From contig OY762063.1 of the NCBI GenBank assembly GCA_963665075.1, positions 1,550,001 through 1,614,000 of the forward strand: 64,000 bases of DNA, read 5' to 3'. Below are positions 58,016 to 64,000 of the stretch, piece after piece. The position numbers were made by a program, and so were the translations under genes. The notes beneath the pieces are model-generated. The model worked only from the letters and a program-made list of their open reading frames with translations. It was not told the origin of the DNA and did no database searches. Numbering within the stretch: the stretch's first letter is position 1; every line of letters begins with the position of its first letter. Origin of the DNA: JAPULR01 sp963665075 (GTDB lineage: Bacteria > Chloroflexota > Dehalococcoidia > Lucifugimonadales > GCA-2712585).

Positions 58016-58834
58016 CTAGGTGCCGATGCGCGGGCCGGCGGTGCAGGCTTCCCGCAGGGTCTCCAGGACGGAGAGGATGGCGAGATAGCTGGTTTTGGGG
58101 TTGCGGTCGTGGGGGCGGTTTTCCAGGGTGAACCGCATGACGCCGAAGCTGCCGCGGGCGTAGATCCGGTGGACGTTGCCGGGGGAATCGGGGTCGGCGA
58201 CGACCTTGACGCGGGTCTTCTCCGGCCCGAGTCCGGCGAGGCTGAGGGTCGCCCCCACGTTGACGTTGGCGGGGAATAGTTTGATGGCTTCCAGCGCGTT
58301 GCCGTCGAAGATGGTCTTGGCCTCGGTTATCTCCGCGGACTCCCACCGCTTGAACCCGGGGGCGCCGGTGAGACCGCGGGGCGGCTTCGTGGTGGTCAGG
58401 ACGACTTCCTCCAGCAGGCCGCGGGTAGCGCGGATGGCGTCGATGCCGCCGAGGGCGCCGGTGGGAATGATGAAGCGGAGGTTTTTCCGCTCCGCAAGGG
58501 CGGCGAGACGCTGGAAGAGGACGGTGTCGGTGAGAGCCCCGGAACTGATGACGAGGAGGTCTTTGCCAGCGACGAGGACTTTCTCCGCGTGGGCTTTGAC
58601 TGCGCTGGGGGAGGCGCATTCGACGACCATTTCCAGGTCGGGCGCGGCAAGGAAGGCGTCCATGTCGGTGAAGGTTGGGGTGGAGCCGCCTAGTTGATGA
58701 GTCAGGGCGTCGGCGACGGAGGCGTCCATGTCGAAGAGGGCCACGAGTTGGGCGTCGCCGACTTTTCCTGCGGCAACCTGGGTGGCGATTTCCGTGCCGA
58801 TGGCGCCGCAGCCGATTAGACCTATCTTCGTCAC
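58016..58834 (-). CDS. nadX: Aspartate dehydrogenase-like protein
   Basis: A 272-residue protein starting at GTG 58834 after GAGGG. The N-terminal K-I-G-L-I-G-C-G-A-I-G-T binds NAD(P); V-V-E-C-A-S-P, S-S-G-A-L, P-T-G-A-L-G-G-I-D-A and F-P-A-N-V-N-V-G-A-T are NadX features. It oxidises aspartate to iminoaspartate, feeding NAD synthesis, or works in aspartate metabolism. No nadA or nadC is next to it. Confidence 0.88.
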   Translation of the reverse strand: MTKIGLIGCGAIGTEIATQVAAGKVGDAQLVALFDMDASVADALTHQLGGSTPTFTDMDAFLAAPDLEMVVECASPSAVKAHAEKVLVAGKDLLVISSGALTDTVLFQRLAALAERKNLRFIIPTGALGGIDAIRATRGLLEEVVLTTTKPPRGLTGAPGFKRWESAEITEAKTIFDGNALEAIKLFPANVNVGATLSLAGLGPEKTRVKVVADPDSPGNVHRIYARGSFGVMRFTLENRPHDRNPKTSYLAILSVLETLREACTAGPRIGT

Positions 58835-58907
58835 TTGACCCTCGCTATCCGTATTTTAGCCCATCGGATTATAGGAGGGGGATTCTTGAGCGGTCAAGCG
58901 GAGGGGG

Positions 58908-59201
58908 TTAGAGGGAGGGGATGATTTCTACTTCGTGGTCGATTAGCTCGGTATCCGGCCTTTGGCGGGCGATGAAGTTTACGACGGACTCCAGGGTGTC
59001 GGAGGCCCGTTGGGGGCTGTTGCTCACGGAGCAGACGCCGAGGGTGAGCCGCTGCCAGAGATCGTTGTCGTCCACCTCGGCAATGGCGACGTTGAACTTG
59101 TTGGAGACCTGGGCGACGAGGGAGCGGGAGATGCGTCGCTTCTCCTTCAGGCTGCGGACGCCGTGAAGGCGGAGGGAGATACGACAGACGCCTACGTTCA
59201 T
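58908..59201 (-). CDS. DUF503 (YlxP-like) protein
   Basis: A 97-residue protein. M-N-V-G-V-C-R-I-S-L-R-L-H and S-L-K-E-K-R-R-I-S-R-S-L are the DUF503 signatures, with F-N-V-A-I-A-E-V in the middle. Elsewhere these small ferredoxin-like proteins are encoded near ribosome-maturation genes; here it is alone. Role unknown. Confidence 0.85.
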   Translation of the reverse strand: MNVGVCRISLRLHGVRSLKEKRRISRSLVAQVSNKFNVAIAEVDDNDLWQRLTLGVCSVSNSPQRASDTLESVVNFIARQRPDTELIDHEVEIIPSL

Positions 59202-59297
59202 GGAAGCAGTATAGACGTAGGCGCGAAGGGCAACAAGGCGGGTGCGGCGTTGTGTCGAGGGCTGAGTTGGAATAGACTCTGAGCCGGAGGGACATCT

Positions 59298-60284
59298 TTG
59301 GACGTACTATTCGACCGGGGGATATACCTGCCGTCGCTGGACCTGTGGCTGGATTCCAAGAGGAAGCAGCCCGTCGGTTACATCTCCCACGCCCACGCCG
59401 ACCATACCGCCGCCCACAAGAAGCCGATTCTCACCCCGGCGACGGCGATTCTGCTTCGCAAGCTGCTGCGCCGCTCGGAGCCGCTCACGCTGGAGTACGG
59501 GGAGGAGTATCGGACGGAGCGGTATTCGCTGACGCTGCACCCTTCGGGGCACTGTCTGGGGGCGGCGTTGGCGCTGGTGGAGTGCAAGGCGACGGGTTTG
59601 CGCGTCCTCTACACGGGGGATTTTCGGGTCAAGCCGAATCCCACTTCCGAACCGCTGGCAACGGTGGCCTGCGATGTGCTCATCATGGAGTCCACCTACG
59701 GACGAGAGGATTACGTGTTTCCGTCTCAGGATGAGGTCTTGAAGGATTTTTTCGACAGCGTGTTTGACTGGACGGATGCGGGCGGCGTACCTGTGGTTCT
59801 GGCCTATCGGATGGGGAAGACGCAGGAGTTGCTGCACCATCTGCTGACGCGGGGCTATCGGGTGGCGTTGGAAGAAGGGGCCTACAAGGTGACTCGCGGG
59901 TACGAGGAAGCGGGGGCGCGGTTTCCCCATTCCGAAGACTACCGCGTCTTCGACGGCACGGTGCGGGACGGAGAGGCGTTGGTATTTCCGTCTGGCCGAC
60001 GGACGCGGGAGACGCTGTCCGGCGTCAGGTACAAGCGGTACTTCGGGATGTCGGGCTGGGCGTTGAACCAGGAGCGGGCCCACTGGACGGGCGCGGACGT
60101 GTCGTTCCCCTTCAGCGATCACGCCGACTACGAGGAACTGCTGGCGTACGTGGAGGCGGTGGGAGCGCGGGAGGTGTATACGGTCTTCGGCTTCCCTGAC
60201 CTGGCTCGCGACCTTCAAGGCAGGGGCTACAAAGCGGCGCATCTGGAGAAGGGGACGTCCAGCGTACAGCTGAAGTTTGCATAA
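59298..60284 (+). CDS. Metallo-beta-lactamase-fold protein (CPSF/exonuclease-like)
   Basis: A 328-residue protein from TTG 59298 with GGAGGG upstream. The metal motif is S-H-A-H-A-D-H, followed by S-G-H-C-L-G-A-A, Y-T-G-D-F-R-V and E-S-T-Y-G-R, then a C-terminal F-S-D-H-A-D-Y. This is the CPSF/beta-CASP-like order found in ligase-associated exonucleases, so nucleic-acid processing is likely. No ligase or helicase gene is nearby. The following gene begins 13 bases later. Confidence 0.82.
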   Translation: MDVLFDRGIYLPSLDLWLDSKRKQPVGYISHAHADHTAAHKKPILTPATAILLRKLLRRSEPLTLEYGEEYRTERYSLTLHPSGHCLGAALALVECKATGLRVLYTGDFRVKPNPTSEPLATVACDVLIMESTYGREDYVFPSQDEVLKDFFDSVFDWTDAGGVPVVLAYRMGKTQELLHHLLTRGYRVALEEGAYKVTRGYEEAGARFPHSEDYRVFDGTVRDGEALVFPSGRRTRETLSGVRYKRYFGMSGWALNQERAHWTGADVSFPFSDHADYEELLAYVEAVGAREVYTVFGFPDLARDLQGRGYKAAHLEKGTSSVQLKFA

Positions 60285-60297
60285 AGGAGAAAAGGTA

Positions 60298-60615
60298 ATG
60301 ATAAAGCTGACGGTGATGTATCCGAACCTGAAGGGTTCGCATTTTGACTGGGACTACTACATAAACGTGCACATCCCCTTGGCGAAGGAGCGTTTCGGCG
60401 AACACGCCCTCGCGTGGGAGGTGAACCGGGGGATTGAGGGAGAGCGGGACGGGGAGCCGGCGCCCTACCAGGTGATGACGCATCTGACGCTGACGTCGCT
60501 GGAGGATTTCCGGAGGGTGTCTGAGGAGCACGGAGCGGAGTTGAAGGGGGACTTTCCCAACTACACCAACGTGTACCCCCATTTCCTGATTAGCGAAGTG
60601 GGGTTCAGCGAATAA
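60298..60615 (+). CDS. EthD-family protein
   Basis: A 105-residue protein from ATG 60298, with AAAGGAG upstream; a start at 60277 would overlap the previous gene. I-K-L-T-V-M-Y-P-N, F-D-W-D-Y-Y-I-N-V-H-I-P-L and N-V-Y-P-H-F-L-I-S-E-V are typical of the dimeric alpha-beta barrel EthD group. It may be an accessory or degradation enzyme; the substrate is unknown. Confidence 0.8.
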   Translation: MIKLTVMYPNLKGSHFDWDYYINVHIPLAKERFGEHALAWEVNRGIEGERDGEPAPYQVMTHLTLTSLEDFRRVSEEHGAELKGDFPNYTNVYPHFLISEVGFSE

Positions 60616-60635
60616 GTCCTCATGGGCTTGGGAGG

Positions 60636-62168
60636 CTAACCGGGAATTTTGGGCGTCTTCTCAGAATCCGACGGATGAGGCGAGACGTCGAAGTCTTTCG
60701 GCAGGAAGACCGCCGCTACAGCGCCCAGGAGCAGCACAACGGCTACCACCAGTCCCGCGTAGGAGAGGGCCACGGCGAAGGCCTCCGCCTGCGGCACGCT
60801 GCCCACCGCCGGGCCGAAGCTCTGCACCATTTCATAGTCCGCCGTCGGGTCTCTCGACGCCAGTTCCGCCCTCAGCGAGGAGAGGAACACGGACGAAACG
60901 AGCGCAATTCCCAGGGTGGCGGAAATGTTCTGGGTCATGTATACGATGCCGGAAGCTACGCCGGCCTTGTTCACGCCCAGGGAGTTGACGAGGACCGTGG
61001 TCGTGGTGACGAAGGCCGCGGCCCCGCCGATGCTGGCAAGCAGCAGGCTCACCAGCAGAATGGGATAGTCGGAGTTGGCGTCGAAAGTCAGCCACACGAA
61101 GGCGGCGGCGCTGGTAATGAGCATCCCCAAAACCATAGGCCATCGCAGGCTGTAGTTATCGGAAATCCTGCCCCAGAACAGGGTGGCGAATACGATGGCC
61201 GCGCCGGCGGGGAGAAACAGCAATCCGGCTTCCAGGGCGCTCTTGTGCAGGAAGTCCTGCAGGTAGACGGTGCTCATGAAAATCACCGGGACGAAGGCGA
61301 AGCCCGTGGCGAATCGTACCAGGATGCCGACGCTGAAAGCCCGGTTTCGGAAGAAGCGCGGATCCACGACCGGATATTCGACCCGCAATTCGGTGACCAC
61401 CAACGCCAGCATCGAGACGCCTGCCAGGGAAAATAGAACCAGCGTGACGAAAGACGTCCATCCGTTTTCGTTGCCTCCCATAATCGCGAAGGCAAGTAGC
61501 AGAACCGAAAGGGTAATGAGGACCACGCCCAGATAGTCGATGCGACGGTCTATGGTTTCGTCGCGCGACTCCTCCGCCGTCAGCAGAATGATTGTCACCG
61601 CCGTCAGAATCACCGGAATGTTCAGCAGGAAGATAGCCCGCCAATCCAATAGCGACGTGAAGGTTCCGCCAATCAGCGGGCCGACGATGAATCCGAGGGC
61701 GCCGATGCTTCCCCAGAGACCGATGGCCGTCGCCATGTTCCGGTTCTGGTACGCCGCCGTCAGCACGGAAAGGGAGGCTGGCATCATCGCGGCGCAGCCC
61801 GCCGCCTGAATCACCCGCGCCGCCAGCAGCGTACCGATGTCGGCGGCGACGAACCCCACGAGGGAGCCTACGGCGAACAGCGCCGCCCCGATTACAAGAA
61901 ACCGTTTGCGCCCGAAGATGTCTCCGAGCTTGCCTCCGACGATTACCAGCGCGGCAAACGTTAGCGTGTTAGCCTTGAGCGCCCACCCCCGCTCGACCAG
62001 GCTCACCCCCAGGTCTCGCTGGATGGATGGCAAGGCCAGGTTGATGACGGTTATGTCCATTGCCACCAGAAAGGCGGTGAGGCAGGCCGCCAGCAGGATG
62101 AGGCGGCGTTTCAAGTCGTCGGACAAGCCGCTCCTACGCCCTCTCGCCTTCCGGCGCGGGCGTTGCAA
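60636..62168 (-). CDS. DHA2-type MFS exporter (EmrB/QacA-like, 14 helices)
   Basis: A 510-residue carrier with 14 likely helices. D-I-T-V-I-N-L-A-L-P-S-I in helix 1 and G-K-L-G-D-I-F-G-R-K-R in the first cytoplasmic loop are the DHA2 signatures; I-G-P-L-I-G-G lies in helix 5. It probably exports drugs or metabolites by proton antiport. The ATG at 62168 overlaps the upstream MFS fragment by 35 bases; TTG 62126 with AGGAG is an alternative start. Confidence 0.88.
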   Translation of the reverse strand: MQRPRRKARGRRSGLSDDLKRRLILLAACLTAFLVAMDITVINLALPSIQRDLGVSLVERGWALKANTLTFAALVIVGGKLGDIFGRKRFLVIGAALFAVGSLVGFVAADIGTLLAARVIQAAGCAAMMPASLSVLTAAYQNRNMATAIGLWGSIGALGFIVGPLIGGTFTSLLDWRAIFLLNIPVILTAVTIILLTAEESRDETIDRRIDYLGVVLITLSVLLLAFAIMGGNENGWTSFVTLVLFSLAGVSMLALVVTELRVEYPVVDPRFFRNRAFSVGILVRFATGFAFVPVIFMSTVYLQDFLHKSALEAGLLFLPAGAAIVFATLFWGRISDNYSLRWPMVLGMLITSAAAFVWLTFDANSDYPILLVSLLLASIGGAAAFVTTTTVLVNSLGVNKAGVASGIVYMTQNISATLGIALVSSVFLSSLRAELASRDPTADYEMVQSFGPAVGSVPQAEAFAVALSYAGLVVAVVLLLGAVAAVFLPKDFDVSPHPSDSEKTPKIPG

Positions 62169-63480
62169 TTATTGGCGGCTCAGGCGCGGATTCCTGCGGC
62201 AGCCGCGGTCTTCCTCGCTGCTCTCGAATCGTCAGAATGAGAACGACGGAAATCACGAGCAGTATCAGATTGGACCAGATGGCGAGGTCGTAGGTGCCGC
62301 GGGCGTCGTAGAGGAAGCCTCCCAGGGCGGCCCCAAAGCCGGAACCGAGGGGCATGACGGCGAACATCATCCCGTAGATGGTGCCCAGATTCTTGACGCC
62401 GAACCTGTCGGAGGCGAATGCGGCGGTGAGGGCCACCACCGCATTCCAGGAAAGTCCCACCAAAACTATTCCTGTTATCAGAGTTCCGAGTCCGAATGAA
62501 GGAATGCCGAAGAAGGGGATGCCCATCGAGAATAGCACCAGCACGAAGCCGACGCATCGGAGGGCGTAGGAGAAGCTGAGGTAGCCCCTGCGTCCGTGTC
62601 TGTCGGAGAGGTGTCCCAACACCAGCGCGCCGAGAATGGCGCATCCGCCTATGAGGCTGAATGTGCCGGCGGCAATGAACGGGCTGTATCCCAGGTCGGT
62701 GATGTAGGCCACGATGTGAGCATTCACGAAGCTCATGGTGTACCCTCATACGAAGTAGCCGAAGGTGAGCTTCCAGAAGAAGGGGGTTTTTAGAGCTTCC
62801 GCGAAAGTGGAATCGCGGAAGGCGAGGGCGGGGTTTTCGGAGGCTTCGTCGGTGCCGAAGGTCATGGGAGGAGCGCCTTCGGGTTTCAGTCCCACGTCCT
62901 CGGGGCGATTGCGGATGAACAGCAGTCCGATGGGGAAGATGACGAGCAGCAGGAGGACGCCGAGGAACTGGTACGCCTGCTGCCAGGAGAAGAGTTCGAG
63001 GAATACGGTGGACGCGGGAACGAGGGCCACGCCGCCGATGGCGCCGCCGCCGTTGATGAGGCCCAATGTGAAGCCGCGTCGCTGGAAGAACCAGGAGCTG
63101 ACGATTTTGGTGAGGGTCGGGCCGGCGGCCAGGGTGAGGCCGATGCTCATGACGGCGAAGATGGCGAAGAGGTGCACCAGGGTCTGGACGTAGGGAAGTA
63201 AGAGCAGCATCGCCCCGACGATGGCGATGCCGATGAGGGCGACGGCTTTGGGGCTGTATCTGTCGGCGAGGTAGCCGCCCACAGGCCGCAGCAGGCCGGA
63301 GAGCATGAAGGTGGTGCCGAAGGCGGTGGCGAGAACGGCGCGGCTCCAGTCGAACTCCTCGGACATGGGCTTGAGGAAGACGCCAAAGGAGAAATGGCTG
63401 CCGGACGCGCCGAAGACGATGAAGGCGCAGGCAAAGGTGACTATCCAGCCGTAGTAGAGGTTCCCCCGGTTGAGCAGCAT
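62134..63480 (-). CDS. MFS transporter with in-frame TGA codon
   Basis: A carrier of about 448 residues read from ATG 63480 if the TGA at 62748-62746 is bypassed. The first part (244 codons) has six helices with Y-G-W-I-V at the start and a charged loop; the second part has the other six (G-H-L-S-D-R-H-G-R-R-G). The junction reads F-G-Y-F-V-(TGA)-G-Y-T-M-S-F-V, all in frame, with no frameshift. Related carriers often have Cys at this place, as I recall. It may be a nonsense mutation, sequence error, or Sec. If TGA is a stop, the gene is broken. Confidence 0.65.
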
Positions 63481-63582
63481 GATGTTGCTATCTTAGAGAG
63501 TAGCGGCAGGTTTAACAACGGGGGGCTGAGGATTAGGCGGGAGGACGATGTGTCGTCGTGATAGAATCAAGGCATTGTGCTT

Positions 63583-63978
63583 ATGCCAAAGAAGCGAAAG
63601 ATGGGCGCAACGCACGTAACCGTAGCAATACGCAACCCGTCCCAACGGGACCGGGTGTGGGAGGGCGAGTTCCTGGTTGATACCGGCGCCACTGATTGCA
63701 TGGTTCCGCGCTCGGCCTTGGAATCCATTGGCCTGCAACCCCTTGGAAAACGGACCTACGAACTAGCCGACGGAAGCAAAATCAAATTCGACGCCGCCGT
63801 TGGGCAGGTGGAGTTCATGGGGGATTTCGTCGGCTCCACCATCTAATTTGGGGATGACGAGACCGAGCCGTTGTTGGGCGTGACCGCGCTGGAGTCGATG
63901 GGCGTCGAGGTTGACCCTCTTAGCCAGACGTTGAAGCGTCTACCGGCGGTGCGGCTCAAGGAGTTCAGACCAGCGTAG
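63583..63978 (+). pseudogene. Retropepsin-like aspartyl protease, interrupted by TAA
   Basis: The frame from ATG 63583 (alternatives GTG 63577, ATG 63601) encodes G-E-F-L-V-D-T-G-A-T-D, the retropepsin catalytic loop, and then stops at TAA 63844-63846. The same frame continues F-G-D-D-E-T-E-P-L-L-G-V-T-A-L-E-S-M-G-V-E-V-D-P to TAG 63978, completing the usual second half of the family with the L-L-G-V-T-A-L-E block. One ochre mutation therefore splits an otherwise intact gene of about 131 codons. A related intact gene is at 49517-49981. Confidence 0.75.
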
Positions 63979-64000
63979 CGCATGAGGAGACAAGCAGGGA

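Noticed and set aside
63844..63846. Recoding of TAA in the retropepsin gene
   Set aside because: TAA is not a known recoded codon in bacteria of this kind; a nonsense mutation or base error is simpler.
1..64000. CRISPR arrays, rRNA genes, prophage or a full insertion sequence with transposase
   Set aside because: No regularly spaced repeats, rRNA sequence, phage structural genes or transposase were seen.

Overview
This is a 64 kb piece of a GC-rich, gene-dense bacterial genome. The gene content (many lipoprotein solute-binding proteins, DUF1800/DUF1501 pair, NHL and Asp-box propellers, GlcG-like proteins, amidohydrolases, a GMC oxidoreductase, EtfBA, a two-subunit 2-oxoacid:ferredoxin oxidoreductase, eukaryotic-type glutamine synthetase, several MFS carriers) suggests a heterotrophic Chloroflexota relative, perhaps Dehalococcoidia/SAR202. 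That is inference from gene content; there is no rRNA here. GTG and TTG starts are common, and several genes have recognisable -35/-10 promoters.

Layout. 1-7.3 kb: a metal-uptake edge (Fur/Zur-like regulator plus a truncated solute-binding lipoprotein), TPR protein, tRNA-Pro(CGG), family 5 substrate-binding lipoprotein, GOLD-like lipoprotein, GMC oxidoreductase, PH-domain membrane protein, SDR. 7.3-20 kb: a repeat-rich intergenic region, korAB, a DUF6364/PIN toxin-antitoxin pair, glnII-type glutamine synthetase, etfBA, an inverted double higBA locus with three antitoxin genes, and a DUF2520-panB-panC pantothenate operon. 20-30 kb: NYN-domain protein, DUF1800/DUF1501 pair, NHL protein, Fic locus, class IV aminotransferase, aldo/keto reductase, and a three-gene operon (GlcG-like, DGLPVVPPT-family, UGSC protein) whose last gene contains an in-frame TGA in a U-G-S-C motif and is best read as a selenoprotein.

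30-45.6 kb is an accessory/defence region: a ComF-like phosphoribosyltransferase overlapping a DprA-like gene, a nuclease-methyltransferase fusion with a PIN gene and a specificity subunit (no HsdR helicase gene), a nested vapBC cluster with a duplicated vapB, an SfiI-like type II restriction-modification pair, and brnTA. Two amidohydrolases, an Asp-box propeller and an MFS carrier lie among them. 45.7-64 kb: M1 aminopeptidase, orphan iron-type solute-binding lipoprotein, a small retropepsin cassette lying exactly between 53-bp direct repeats, another restriction-modification pair, CocE-like hydrolase, GlcG-like protein, DM13 membrane protein, MFS carriers, aspartate dehydrogenase, DUF503, MBL-fold protein, EthD-like protein, an MFS gene interrupted by in-frame TGA, and a retropepsin gene broken by TAA.

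Between genes there is a small non-autonomous element family (about 120-130 bp, 16-bp terminal inverted repeats, one copy with a probable 9-bp target duplication), a second dispersed repeat of about 270-310 bp present in two inverted copies 45 kb apart, and short palindromic REP-like repeats.
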